From the NCBI RefSeq assembly GCF_023715645.1, contig NZ_JAMBOP010000007.1, forward strand, positions 1 through 64,000: a stretch of 64,000 bases of DNA. The letters run 5' to 3'. Every line of letters starts with the position of its first letter. The first letter of the stretch is position 1. The DNA comes from Bacillus cytotoxicus (GTDB taxonomy: Bacteria > Bacillota > Bacilli > Bacillales > Bacillaceae_G). The translations under genes were made by a program, and so were the position numbers. The notes beneath the pieces are model-generated. The model saw only the letters and a program-made list of their open reading frames with translations. It did no database searches and was not told where the DNA came from. Below, piece by piece: positions 39,879 through 48,944 of this stretch.

Positions 39879-41255
39879 ATGGTGGCGGAAAAGGAACGAG
39901 CGTTTATGGATTTGAAAGATGTATTTGAATACGCTTTTGATGAAATTTTTGTAACGGATGAGAAAGGGATTGTCGTTCGTGTAAATAGCATGTGTGAAAG
40001 ACATTACCAGTTGCCGGCGGAACAATTAATTGGTAAGAGTGTAAAAGAGCTGCAAAAGGACGGGATTTTTTATCCGTCGGCAACTCTTGAAGTAATTGAA
40101 AAAAGGAAGCCGATTGAACTTGTACAAACGACAAAATCGGGAGAGTACTTACATGTTCGAACGCGGCCGGTCTTTGATGATCAAGGGAATTTACGAAGGG
40201 TCATTAGCTACTCCCGTGATTTAACAGAGCTCTATCAATTGCGTCAACAAGTAGAGACAATGACTGATCAATTAAAAACGTATAAAAAAGAATTACGAGA
40301 AACATATGAACATGAAGGACTTATTTTTAAAAGTGCAGCGATGGAGAGAATAGTTGGAACAATAAAAAAGGTATCTGTAGTCGATAGTACCGTTCTTGTT
40401 TTAGGAGAAACGGGAGTTGGGAAAAGTCGATTAGTACGCCATTTGCATGAACTGAGCCATCGGAAAAATGAAATGTTTTATGAAATTAACTGTGCAGCTT
40501 TGCCAACAAATTTAATTGAATCTGAATTATTTGGATATGCAGGCGGTTCTTTTACAGGCGCGCATCGTGAAGGGAAAAAAGGGATTTTAGAACTGGCTCA
40601 TAAAGGGACGCTCTTTTTAGATGAAATCGGCGAAATGCCTCTTGAAATTCAAGCGAAGCTTTTACAAGTATTACAGGAAAAAACGTTTCGCTCAGTAGGG
40701 GGCAGAGAATTAAAAAAAGTAGACGTTCGCATTGTAGCTGCAACAAATAGAAATTTGCAAGAGATGGTGAAGCAGGGAACGTTTCGAAAGGATTTATATT
40801 ATCGTCTTAACGTTATTCCTATTTATATTCCTCCTTTACGTGAGAGGCAGGAAGACATTTTACCACTCGTTTCTTATTACTTGCAGCATTTTAACGAGAA
40901 ATATGGACGCAGTGTAACATTATCCCCGCATGTGTTACATGCATTTTTAGAGTATCCGTGGGAAGGAAATAACCGCGAAATAGAAAATGTTATGGAACGC
41001 GTTGTCATTACGGCAGATGAACTTGTTACAATGGACGATTTACCGTTATCGATGCAAAAGTCGACAATTGAGCAATCGGGGAAAAGCTTGTATGAAATGT
41101 TAGAAGAAGTAGAGCGCAGCATTATTTTGAAGGCGTATAAAGTGCATGGGTCAAGTTATAAAGTAGCGGAAGCGTTAAGAATTAGTCAGTCTGCGGCAAC
41201 GAGGAAGATTAAAAGGTTTATTGAAGAGGAAGAAGGATCAGTAAATATGAATTGA
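39879..41255 (+). CDS. gabR: Sigma-54-dependent activator of the gab genes
   Basis: 458 residues in three parts: an N-terminal PAS domain (about 10-120), a central AAA+ domain with Walker A GETGVGKS, the sigma-54-contact loop as GGSFTGA (a GAFTGA variant), Walker B TLFLDEIGEM and RLNVIPIYIPPLRER, then a C-terminal Fis-type helix-turn-helix (YKVAEALRISQSAATRKIKRF-like). It lies between gabT and gabD, as the SigL-dependent GabR does in B. thuringiensis; it is unrelated to the MocR-type GabR of B. subtilis. ATG 39879 follows CAGGGAG; the longer frame is rejected. Confidence 0.88.
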   Translation: MVAEKERAFMDLKDVFEYAFDEIFVTDEKGIVVRVNSMCERHYQLPAEQLIGKSVKELQKDGIFYPSATLEVIEKRKPIELVQTTKSGEYLHVRTRPVFDDQGNLRRVISYSRDLTELYQLRQQVETMTDQLKTYKKELRETYEHEGLIFKSAAMERIVGTIKKVSVVDSTVLVLGETGVGKSRLVRHLHELSHRKNEMFYEINCAALPTNLIESELFGYAGGSFTGAHREGKKGILELAHKGTLFLDEIGEMPLEIQAKLLQVLQEKTFRSVGGRELKKVDVRIVAATNRNLQEMVKQGTFRKDLYYRLNVIPIYIPPLRERQEDILPLVSYYLQHFNEKYGRSVTLSPHVLHAFLEYPWEGNNREIENVMERVVITADELVTMDDLPLSMQKSTIEQSGKSLYEMLEEVERSIILKAYKVHGSSYKVAEALRISQSAATRKIKRFIEEEEGSVNMN

Positions 41256-41432
41256 GAAAACCCAACATAAAAAACCGACATAAAAACCTTTCCTTTTTTA
41301 GGTGGGCGAGAGAATCTGGCCATGTGTAGGAGCGGTCAGTGCCTGTTTTTGCCACGTGCTATGTTTAAGACAAAAGGAGGAAGCGAGAGCGGGTCCTGTT
41401 GTGTTCTGTGTGGCTGAGATTTATGTGTTGAA
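41256..41432 (+). repeat. bcr-like repeat, first of a tandem pair
   Basis: TTTTAGGTGGGCGAGAGAAT, CTGGCCATGTGTAGGAGCGG, GCCACGTGCTATGTTTAAGA, AGGAGGAAGCGAGAGCGGGT. The open frame through it is repeat-derived. Confidence 0.8.
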
Positions 41433-41602
41433 AAACCAACATAAAAAACCTTCTTTTTTGGTGTGTGAGAGCAGCTGGCTATGTGTAGAAGCGGTTAGGG
41501 CCTGTTTTTGCCACGTGCCATGTTTAAGACAAAAGGAGGGAGCGAGAGCGGGTTATGTAGTGTTTTGTGAGGCCTGTGAGCATCTCGTTTTTTATGTTAC
41601 TT
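41433..41602 (+). repeat. bcr-like repeat, second of a tandem pair
   Basis: Nearly the same as the preceding copy (CTGGCTATGTGTAGAAGCGG, GCCACGTGCCATGTTTAAGA, AGGGAGCGAGAGCGGGTTAT). The left end AAAAACCAACATAAAAAACC repeats that of the previous one. Confidence 0.78.
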
Positions 41603-41646
41603 AAAAAGGTATATCATAATAGTAAATATAAAGGAGGACGAGCAAA

Positions 41647-43089
41647 TTGGATAAAAAGGCAATGTTAGATAAGAAAGCGATGTACATAAATGGAGAGTGG
41701 GTTCATTTGCATGAGCAAATTGAAATTAACAATCCTGCTACGCAATATGTGTTTGCTACTGTTCCGAAGGGCGGAGTGACGGAGGCGAAGCAAGCGGTGG
41801 ATGCGGCGCATAATGCATTTAAGACTTGGTCGAAGTTAACAGCGGCAGAGCGTGCGAACAAATTGAAAAAGTGGTTTGCATTAATTGATGAGCATAAAGA
41901 AGAAATCGCGGTTATTATGACAAAGGAACAAGGAAAGCCATTTGCGGAAGCGCTTGGTGAAGTAAACTATGCAAATAGTTTTGTAGAATGGTATGCAGAA
42001 GAAGGAAAGCGTGTATATGGAGACATGATTCCAGCTTCTCACCCTAATAAGCGAATCCTTGTATCGAAACAACCTGTTGGTGTCATAGCAGCAATTACGC
42101 CGTGGAACTTCCCGGCAGCGATGATTACAAGAAAAGTGGCACCTGCATTAGCAGCTGGTTGTACGGCAGTTGTGAAACCAGCAAGCCAAACGCCATTAAC
42201 AGCGTTAAAACTAGCTGAGCTTGCACATGAGGCTGACATTCCAAAAGGTGTGTTAAATATTGTAACAGGAAGCGCGAAAGCAATTGCTGATACATGGATG
42301 AATGATGGGCGTGTAAGAAAGGTATCCTTTACGGGATCAACAGAAATTGGGAAAGAGTTAATGCGCGGCGCTGCAGAAACAGTGAAAAAAGTGTCTCTAG
42401 AACTAGGCGGCCATGCACCGTTTATTGTGATGAATGATGCAGATTTAGACAAAGCTGTTGAAGCAGTAATTGGTTCAAAATTCCGTAATGCTGGTCAAAC
42501 GTGCATTTGTACAAATCGTGTGTTTGTTCAAGAAGATGTATATGAAAACTTCGTAGAGAAGTTCCAAAAAGCTGTCGGAGAATTAAAAGTAGGTGACGGT
42601 TTTGCAGAAGGTACAACTGTCGGGCCACTTATTGATCAATTTGCTGTTGAGAAGGTGCAAGAACATATAGATGATGCTATTCAAAAAGGCGGGAAAGTAC
42701 TGAACGGGGGACAAAAGGTTGCAGAATTAAATGGTCACTTCGTTCAGCCAACTGTAATCGGCGAAGCAAATGATGAGATGTTATGTATGACAGAAGAAAC
42801 ATTTGGGCCACTTGCACCTGTTGCGAAATTTAAAACAGCGGAAGAAGTAATTGAGCGTGCTAATAACACACCGTATGGCCTAGCAGCGTATGTCTTCACA
42901 ACAAATATTAGTCAAGCATTCCAAATTAGTGAGGCATTAGAATACGGAATTATCGGTTTAAATGATGGTCTTCCATCAGTTGCGCAGGCGCCATTTGGTG
43001 GATTTAAAGAAAGTGGTATCGGCCGTGAAGGTGGGTATTTCGGAATTGAAGAGTATTTAGAAATTAAATATATTTCATTAGGATTATAA
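41647..43089 (+). CDS. gabD: Succinate-semialdehyde dehydrogenase GabD
   Basis: Oxidises succinate semialdehyde from GabT to succinate, completing the GABA shunt. 480 residues of the aldehyde dehydrogenase fold: AAITPWNFPAAMI, VVKPASQTPL, FTGSTEIGKELM, catalytic Glu in SLELGGHAPF and Cys in NAGQTCICTNR. The start is a TTG at 41647, well placed after AAAGGAGGA; an internal ATG at 41662 is the alternative. The spacing from gabR and the tandem repeats suggest its own promoter. Confidence 0.92.
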   Translation: MDKKAMLDKKAMYINGEWVHLHEQIEINNPATQYVFATVPKGGVTEAKQAVDAAHNAFKTWSKLTAAERANKLKKWFALIDEHKEEIAVIMTKEQGKPFAEALGEVNYANSFVEWYAEEGKRVYGDMIPASHPNKRILVSKQPVGVIAAITPWNFPAAMITRKVAPALAAGCTAVVKPASQTPLTALKLAELAHEADIPKGVLNIVTGSAKAIADTWMNDGRVRKVSFTGSTEIGKELMRGAAETVKKVSLELGGHAPFIVMNDADLDKAVEAVIGSKFRNAGQTCICTNRVFVQEDVYENFVEKFQKAVGELKVGDGFAEGTTVGPLIDQFAVEKVQEHIDDAIQKGGKVLNGGQKVAELNGHFVQPTVIGEANDEMLCMTEETFGPLAPVAKFKTAEEVIERANNTPYGLAAYVFTTNISQAFQISEALEYGIIGLNDGLPSVAQAPFGGFKESGIGREGGYFGIEEYLEIKYISLGL

Positions 43090-43159
43090 AGTGAAACTTC
43101 CGTTAGTGGGGGTATCCCCATTGACGGTTAGTTGAACCAATCGGGCATTTAAAATGCCG

Positions 43160-43210
43160 AACAATGTCGAGGCGTCGATATATCGAAAAAGTCGCCGATA
43201 TATCAGTGAA
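43160..43210 (+). repeat. CGATATAT tandem repeat (copy 3, short)
   Basis: Two CGATATAT boxes 20 nt apart (CGATATATCGAAAAAGTCGC then CGATATATCAGTG), matching the arrays at 12645 and 26196. A short hairpin GTGGGGGTATCCCCAT lies just upstream at about 43107. Confidence 0.5.
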
Positions 43211-43216
43211 CATATA

Positions 43217-43277
43217 AGAAGGAGCTGATTCAAAAGACATCTACGTCTCTTTTGAGTCAGCTCCCTTCTTTATTTTT
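43217..43277. terminator. Bidirectional terminator between gabD and ampS
   Basis: Long stem GAAGGAGCTGATTCAAAAGA/TCTTTTGAGTCAGCTCCCTTC with a TTATTTTT tail on the plus strand. It separates two convergent genes. Confidence 0.85.
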
Positions 43278-43278
43278 A

Positions 43279-44508
43279 TTAAAGCGCCCAATTCCCTTTA
43301 CGGAAAATCGGCTCATGAGTACCATCTGCTGTAATACCATCAATATTTAGTTCGTCAGAACCGATCATAAAGTCTACGTGCGTAATACTAGAGTTTGCAC
43401 CGTTTGCTTCAAGGTCTTCTTTTGACATTGTTTTACCGCCGTCTAAGTTAAAGGCATAAGCATTACCGATTGCTAAATGGCATGATGCATTTTCATCAAA
43501 CAATGTATTGTAGAACAAAATATTTGTATTCGAAATAGGTGAATCATGCGGTACTAATGCAACTTCTCCTAAGAAGTGAGAACCTTCATCTGTTTCGACT
43601 AAGTGTTTTAATGTTTCTTCGCCAACTTCAGCTTTAGCGTCTACAATGCGCCCATTTTCAAATGTAAGTGTGAAGTTATCAATCACATTTCCGGCATAAA
43701 CTAATGGCTTTTTACTTGTTACATAGCCATTTACGCCTGTTTTTAAAGGCATTGTAAATACTTCTTCAGTTGGAATGTTTGCCATGAATGGTACATTCTT
43801 TTCGTTAACGCTGCCAGCACCAACCCATAAATGTTTTTCAGGAAGTTCGATTGTTAAATCTGTGCCTGGTCCTTTGTAGGATAGCGCTTTGTAATGTTTA
43901 TCGTTTAAATAGTGTACTTTCTTATGTAAGTTATCGTTATGTTCGTTCCATGCTTCAACAGGGTTTTCTAAATTCGCACGGGTAGCTTGGAAAATCGCAT
44001 CCCATAATTTTGTTACTTGCTCTTCTTTCGGTACATCAGGGAATACTTTTGCTGCCCATTCTACTGTTGGAACAGAAATTACACACCAGCTTACTTTATC
44101 AGCTTGCATATATTCGCGAACTTTTTTCATTGCTTCCCCAGCTGCTCGGTTTGCGCTTGCAATACGCTTTGGATCTACACCTTTTAATAAATCTGGATTT
44201 TCGGCGTAAATCGACATAAATGCTGCGCCTTCTTCTGCTAGTTCTTCACGAGCACGCGATCTCCAAATAGGGAATTCAGAAAAGGCTTCTTCTGGCGCTA
44301 AGTCGAATTTTAAGCGTGATAATTGCTCATCCACAAAATCAACGTATACATGTTTTGCTCCTGATTCATAAGCCTTTTTTGTAACAAGACGAACGAACGG
44401 GGCAGCTTCAATTGGCGCGCCAATACTTAATGTTTGTCCAGGTTGAATATTTACTCCGATATTTACCGCAAGTGAAGCATATTTTTCTAACGTTTGTTCA
44501 AATGACAT
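43279..44508 (-). CDS. ampS: M29 family aminopeptidase (AmpS/PepS type)
   Basis: 409-residue metallo-aminopeptidase of peptidase family M29, removing N-terminal residues from peptides in the cytoplasm. Recognised from the N-terminus (YASLAVNIGVNIQPGQTLSI), the metal-ligand region GAGSVNEKNVPFMANIPTEEVFT, and ENASCHLAIGNAYAF with SSITHVDFMIGSDELNIDG near the end. AAAGGAG precedes the ATG. Monocistronic. Confidence 0.9.
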   Translation of the reverse strand: MSFEQTLEKYASLAVNIGVNIQPGQTLSIGAPIEAAPFVRLVTKKAYESGAKHVYVDFVDEQLSRLKFDLAPEEAFSEFPIWRSRAREELAEEGAAFMSIYAENPDLLKGVDPKRIASANRAAGEAMKKVREYMQADKVSWCVISVPTVEWAAKVFPDVPKEEQVTKLWDAIFQATRANLENPVEAWNEHNDNLHKKVHYLNDKHYKALSYKGPGTDLTIELPEKHLWVGAGSVNEKNVPFMANIPTEEVFTMPLKTGVNGYVTSKKPLVYAGNVIDNFTLTFENGRIVDAKAEVGEETLKHLVETDEGSHFLGEVALVPHDSPISNTNILFYNTLFDENASCHLAIGNAYAFNLDGGKTMSKEDLEANGANSSITHVDFMIGSDELNIDGITADGTHEPIFRKGNWAL

Positions 44509-44567
44509 ATGTATTCTCCTTTGTTTAAATATTTCTTATATCCATAATACAGGAAAATTCTGAATTT

Positions 44568-44596
44568 ATAAATAGACCCCGATTGTAATCGGGGCC
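44568..44596 (-). terminator. Terminator after the 44604 deacetylase gene
   Basis: CCCCGATT/AATCGGGG with a 2-nt loop; on the minus strand it is followed by TCTATTTATA. The tail is weak. Confidence 0.6.
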
Positions 44597-44603
44597 CATT
44601 CTC

Positions 44604-45683
44604 TTATTTAATTGCTAACGAAAACTGTTCTACAGTCGTGTTATTATGAATACGGACACGTTTCATTCGTAATAGCTCATCTGCTTCACCTTTTGTAATG
44701 AATTGTCCAGGTTTCGTTGTTGTCGCAAATTGATAATATTTTTTCGTTTCGGCAACAACTTGATCATTTACATGACCGAATGGATAAGCAATCGCAATAA
44801 CAGGTTTTCCGGTAACCTTTTCGAGTTTCTCCTTCGAACCTTTTAACTCTGCTTCAAAGTTTGTGATTTTTGGTAAATCTGCATGTGTTGCTGTATGAGA
44901 TTGAACAGAGAAAATCCCGGAGTTTACCATTTCTTTTATATCAGATGTAGATAGAGAACCGTCTGTATCGATAGAATCGGTAATCATATACTCTGTTGCA
45001 GTTGGCTTGAACTTATCATCCTTAAGCTTTTGTAAAATATGAAAAGCATTCAGATTATTTTTCATACCATCATCAAATGTAACGAAAATTGGCTTGTTCA
45101 CTTTGTTAATGTCGTTCCAACGTTCGAATGTTAAAAGTGTATAGCCGTTATCTTTTAAATATTTCATTTGCGCTTCAAAGTTAGCAGGGGAAACAAAAAG
45201 GTCCTTAATACCGTCGCCTTCTTTATAATCATCAATCGCATGGTACATTAGGATCGGTACATGCTGCTGAAAGACAATTGCTGCTTTTGTAAGTGGAGTT
45301 GTTTTCCCATCTTCTTTTACACCATTTGCTTCAATTTGATATTCTCCGCGTTTTCCTTCAAACTCTTTCAGGTCAAACTGTAAAGAAAAATGATTTTCTT
45401 TTTCTTTAGAAGAAAATGTTTTGACGCTTTCTTTTCCGTCCGCAGTGCGCCAAATTTTATATTGCACCTCTGTCAGAGGATCTTTCACATCTTTTGTATA
45501 GATAACAGTATTTGTTGATTCGTGCGTAATCGGATTCCACGAAATGGATCCTTGCGGCTGCACTTTCTCTTCTGTTTTCTGCTTGGAAGCCGCCGCTTCT
45601 TTTTTCGGTTCTATCTGCGTCGTATTACTACAACCAGCGATGAACAGACTAGAGAGTAGTATAGTAGAAATATATTTTTTCAT
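44604..45683 (-). CDS. Polysaccharide deacetylase lipoprotein with GBS Bsp-like repeat
   Basis: 359 residues. Signal peptide MKKYISTILLSSLFIAGC with lipobox Cys18; a lysine/glutamate-rich linker; a GBS Bsp-like beta domain (about 48-140: SWNPITHESTNTVIYTKDVK onward); then a NodB-type deacetylase domain with FVTFDDGMKNN, SHTATHADLP (the metal-binding His motif) and IAYPFGHVND. It should act on cell-wall or surface polysaccharide outside the membrane. A paralogue of the same build lies upstream at 46018. Confidence 0.9.
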   Translation of the reverse strand: MKKYISTILLSSLFIAGCSNTTQIEPKKEAAASKQKTEEKVQPQGSISWNPITHESTNTVIYTKDVKDPLTEVQYKIWRTADGKESVKTFSSKEKENHFSLQFDLKEFEGKRGEYQIEANGVKEDGKTTPLTKAAIVFQQHVPILMYHAIDDYKEGDGIKDLFVSPANFEAQMKYLKDNGYTLLTFERWNDINKVNKPIFVTFDDGMKNNLNAFHILQKLKDDKFKPTATEYMITDSIDTDGSLSTSDIKEMVNSGIFSVQSHTATHADLPKITNFEAELKGSKEKLEKVTGKPVIAIAYPFGHVNDQVVAETKKYYQFATTTKPGQFITKGEADELLRMKRVRIHNNTTVEQFSLAIK

Positions 45684-45744
45684 AATATAAGCATCCTTTA
45701 ATCAAAGTATAAGAAGAGGCTGCTTTCTTCTTAAAAACAGCCTT

Positions 45745-45998
45745 ACAATATATAAATTCATTTTCATTTTTCCACATACAAGTCACTGTTATGCAGTAAG
45801 AACTTGTATTTATATGAATACAAGTTGACCTTCCAATACACAAGTCGCCGCCATACCAAACAAAAAGTAATTTGCTACTTTCTTCTTCTCTATGGCACGT
45901 GGCAGAAAAGGGCCCTGACCGCTACTATGCATCGCCAGTCCCTCTCGACCATTTAAAAAAATGCTTTTTGCCTTTTTTCATAAGTTAACTGAGTAGTT
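45745..45998. repeat. Composite repeat with bcr-like core, left end altered
   Basis: Minus-orientation bcr core (CACGTGGCAGAAAAGGGCCC, CTGACCGCTACTATGCATCG) followed by AAAAAAATGCTTTTTGCC and right end ACTGAGTAGTTAC, as in the composites at 16206 and 39447. The left part instead holds two bcr-type ends in a row (ATATAAATTCATTTTCATTT and TATATGAATACAAGTTGACC). A possible weak hairpin AGGCTG/CAGCCT lies at 45716-45746. Confidence 0.55.
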
Positions 45999-46017
45999 AC
46001 GTTGAATGTATATATCA

Positions 46018-47139
46018 TTAATTGCGCTCTCTTACCAATGCTGTAAATTCACCCATCTTTGTGTTAGGTCCAACAAAGTGGCGTTTAATTAAATATTGCT
46101 CGTTCGGTAAACCCTTTGTAAGGTGATTGCCATGATCTGTTGTTACCGCAAATTCGTAATATTTTTTCGTTTCGGCAACAGCTTGATCGTTATAAGAACC
46201 TACTGGGTACGCAAGAGCAATGATTTTCTTACCAGTGACATTTTCAATTTTTTCTTTTGAAACGCGTAGTTCTTCATCGTAATTGTTTGAAAAAGCCATC
46301 ATCGCATGAGTAGATGTATGCGATTGGATAGAGAAAATACCGGAATTCGCCATCTCTTTAATCTCATCTTTTGAAAGGCGATTTGGTGCATCCATATCAT
46401 TGGCAACGATGAACTCTGTCGCTGCTGGCTGGAATTTATCATCTTTTAAACCTTGTAAAATTCTAAAGGCATTCATATTATTTTTCCGTCCGTCATCTAA
46501 CGTGATAAAGACAGGCTTATTAACACGGTTTACGTCACCCCAACGTTCAAAAGTTAGCATTGTATACCCGTTATCTTTTAAATACTTCATATGTAATTCG
46601 AACTGTTCTGGCGGTACATACAACCCTAATTCACCGTCACCTGGTCCAGAGTATTTTTCAATCGCATGATACATGAGAATTGGTACAGACTGTTGGAATG
46701 TAATTGTAGATTTCGCAAGAGGTACTTGTGAGCCATCTTCTTTTAATCCAGTTGTTTCAATTTGATATTCTCCACGCTTCAAATTGAAAGTTTTTAAGTG
46801 GAATGGGAAAGCAAAATTATGTTCTTTTTCCTTTGAGGAAAATGTTTGTTTGCTTCCAGGGCCATCAGCAGTGCGCCAAACGTGGTATTGTACTTCTGTA
46901 AACGCATCTTTCAAATTGTTCATATAGAGCACAGTGTTTTTCGCATCAGGTGCAAAAGGTTCCCATGTTATATTCCCTTGTGTTAAGGGAATATCGACTG
47001 TTTTTGCTTCAACTTTCTTCGTTTCTTTTTGCTTCTCGGCAGCTGCTTCTTTTTTCTGTTTATCACTAGTTACACTAGCGTTACAGCCTACGAGAATAGT
47101 AGAAGAAAGTAAAGTCATTAGTACATATTTCTTCATCAT
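46018..47139 (-). CDS. Polysaccharide deacetylase lipoprotein, paralogue
   Basis: About 373 residues, same layout as the gene at 44604: lipoprotein signal with VGC lipobox, K/E-rich linker, GBS Bsp-like domain, NodB domain. The motif-1 region reads FITLDDGRKNN where the paralogue has FVTFDDGMKNN, keeping the two Asp; the His motif is SHTSTHAMM. Roughly half the residues match, so an old tandem duplication is likely. Three closely spaced ATGs exist; 47139 fits the AAGGAT site. Confidence 0.88.
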   Translation of the reverse strand: MMKKYVLMTLLSSTILVGCNASVTSDKQKKEAAAEKQKETKKVEAKTVDIPLTQGNITWEPFAPDAKNTVLYMNNLKDAFTEVQYHVWRTADGPGSKQTFSSKEKEHNFAFPFHLKTFNLKRGEYQIETTGLKEDGSQVPLAKSTITFQQSVPILMYHAIEKYSGPGDGELGLYVPPEQFELHMKYLKDNGYTMLTFERWGDVNRVNKPVFITLDDGRKNNMNAFRILQGLKDDKFQPAATEFIVANDMDAPNRLSKDEIKEMANSGIFSIQSHTSTHAMMAFSNNYDEELRVSKEKIENVTGKKIIALAYPVGSYNDQAVAETKKYYEFAVTTDHGNHLTKGLPNEQYLIKRHFVGPNTKMGEFTALVRERN

Positions 47140-47280
47140 ATCCATCCTTCTATTATGTATTAATCCCCTTGTTAATCATATCACTCTCAAATGGAGAGGG
47201 GAATATCCTTTTTTGGTTAATTACGGCAAAGGTACTGAATTTTTGCGATTTTTTAGAAGGATGTTTTATATTAGCTAAAA

Positions 47281-47432
47281 AATGATAGAAAAAACCTTCT
47301 TTTTTAAGGGGGGACGAGAGCGACTGGTCGTGCATAGAAACGGTCAGGGACTTTTTCCTGCCACGTGCGATGTTTAAAACCAAAAGTAGAAAGCGAGTGG
47401 CGGTCATGGTGTAGATTGTATGGCAGGTATGT
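47281..47432 (+). repeat. bcr-like repeat, plus orientation
   Basis: TTTTAAGGGGGGACGAGAGC, GACTGGTCGTGCATAGAAAC, CTGCCACGTGCGATGTTTAA and GAGTGGCGGTCATGGTGTAG. Lacks a clear TTTATATA right end. The gap 47140-47280 otherwise shows no gene. Confidence 0.7.
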
Positions 47433-47434
47433 TA

Positions 47435-47478
47435 AAAAAGACGGCATGGGATTGGATTTTCATACCGTCTTTTCTTTT
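47435..47478. terminator. Bidirectional terminator before the anti-sigma gene end
   Basis: AAAAGACGGCATG/CATACCGTCTTTT stem with A-run and T-run on the two sides, serving the leftward sigma/anti-sigma operon. Confidence 0.75.
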
Positions 47479-47493
47479 CTAGTCTCTTATTTA

Positions 47494-48393
47494 TTATTTC
47501 TTTGGCTTAATATAAGGGACGATTTGTGCAGTGGCTCCTACAGAAGCACCACGGATAAAATTTTGATTTTCTAAGGCTTTAAAATTTTTGGTTTGCCCAG
47601 TCAGCATTACCCCTAAAATTTTCACCTCATCAAACTGTTTATTTTTAGTTGATTTTAAAAACTTTTGAATTGTTTCGTCACTACCATCTGTATCATATTT
47701 TTTTAGGCCATCAATAAAGCTATCGTATGCCCTTTTCGGTGAATCAGATGGATTAAATCCATAAACAGGCATGCCCATAGGTCCTTTGCTTTCATCTACA
47801 ATTTTTGATGTCATATACAGCCATACGATGTTTAGATTGTCAGGAATTTTTGCTTGAATTTCTTGTAATGTATAAGGCTGATCGAAAGAAATCGCAACTT
47901 CGGCAACGTGATTATCCATTTGTGAAATTTCACCTAGTTCATTTTTTACACCATCATAGTACTTTTGAATGGATGGATGATAAAACTTTGCAACTTTCTT
48001 CTTAGTTTGTTTATCATACTCATAGGACCAATTGGATCCTGGTATTAACTCGTTGTGATCGATATTAACGCGAAACCAATCATACGAACTTGTGAGTGTG
48101 CTCCATTGTACTAAATAACCATTAATGTTTTTAGAACGATTCGTCACAATGTTCCCTCCAAACATAGAGGTATTCCTCGTAACTTGAGAATTGCTTTGAA
48201 TATTAGGTTCGGCAATTTCGTTATGTAAAAAGAGCTGTTCGTGAAGTTTTGTAGAACTTTTCGCCGCAAAGTAATTTCCGACTTTATAAAAGACCAGTAA
48301 TAGAATAGGTACAGTAATAATTGAAGTAATGACGATTTTTAGTAATTGTTTTCGTTTCGCTTTTTTTAAAGCATCTTTTAACGAAGTATCCAT
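47494..48393 (-). CDS. Anti-sigma factor (sigma-regulator N/C domain type)
   Basis: 299 residues. A short cytoplasmic N-terminus (DTSLKDALKKAKRKQLLK) precedes one membrane helix (VITSIITVPILLLVFYKVG) and a large extracellular part with the Sigma_reg_C-like pattern (VAEVAISFDQPYTLQEIQAKIP, NIVWLYM). It overlaps the upstream ECF sigma gene by 16 bp and probably sequesters that sigma factor at the membrane until an envelope signal appears. Confidence 0.82.
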   Translation of the reverse strand: MDTSLKDALKKAKRKQLLKIVITSIITVPILLLVFYKVGNYFAAKSSTKLHEQLFLHNEIAEPNIQSNSQVTRNTSMFGGNIVTNRSKNINGYLVQWSTLTSSYDWFRVNIDHNELIPGSNWSYEYDKQTKKKVAKFYHPSIQKYYDGVKNELGEISQMDNHVAEVAISFDQPYTLQEIQAKIPDNLNIVWLYMTSKIVDESKGPMGMPVYGFNPSDSPKRAYDSFIDGLKKYDTDGSDETIQKFLKSTKNKQFDEVKILGVMLTGQTKNFKALENQNFIRGASVGATAQIVPYIKPKK

Positions 48394-48884
48394 TCATGTT
48401 TTCCTCCTATTTTTGACTGAATCAATTTCCGTGCACGATATAATTTTTGCTTTACACTGCTTACTTTAATGTCCAAAATAGTCGCAATTTCCTCATATGA
48501 AAAATCATAGTAATACTTTAAAAAGAAAGCTTCTTTGTATTCTGTTTTTATATCTTTTAATAAATAGAAAATCTCATCCTTATTTAAAATGGCGTCGAAT
48601 TCGCTGTCTGTATATTGGAGCTTTGCATAAACTTCCTCGGTTAAGTAGATGTTCCGCTGCTCCTTTTTTCTTTTTAAGTCAATATATTCATTGAGTGCGA
48701 CTCTAAAAAACCACGGGCGTATATTGCTCACTGTTAGATCATCTAACAGTGTGTACACTTTGTAAAAAGTGTTTTGAATTATATCTTCAGCATCTTCTTT
48801 TTTGGCCCCTTTCGCTAGTAATAGGTTGAATACTTCCTCTCCTAAACTGATAAGATAGGAGGCGAGTATATCTTCTTTTTTCAT
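48378..48884 (-). CDS. ECF-type RNA polymerase sigma factor
   Basis: 168 residues with sigma region 2 (AEDIIQNTFYKVYTLLDDL, IRPWFFRVALNEYIDLKRKK) and region 4 (EYKEAFFLKYYYDFSYEEIATILDIKVSSVKQKLYRARKLI). GGGAGG precedes two adjacent ATGs (48887 and 48884). Paired with a membrane anti-sigma factor. Its target promoters are unknown; it is not clearly one of the named B. subtilis ECF factors. Confidence 0.9.
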   Translation of the reverse strand: MKKEDILASYLISLGEEVFNLLLAKGAKKEDAEDIIQNTFYKVYTLLDDLTVSNIRPWFFRVALNEYIDLKRKKEQRNIYLTEEVYAKLQYTDSEFDAILNKDEIFYLLKDIKTEYKEAFFLKYYYDFSYEEIATILDIKVSSVKQKLYRARKLIQSKIGGKHEWILR

Positions 48885-48944
48885 CATTTGTCCTCCCTAT
48901 ACTTATACAACGAATAAGAAGTAATAAATGTATACACTTGAATT

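Noticed and set aside
41302-41604. 100-codon open frame with repeated WPCVGAV..CFCHV peptides
   Set aside because: It is translated bcr-like repeat. The same peptide appears in other copies (for example 48928-49158 and 14836-15027) but is broken by stops and shifts in most, so conservation is at the nucleic-acid level.
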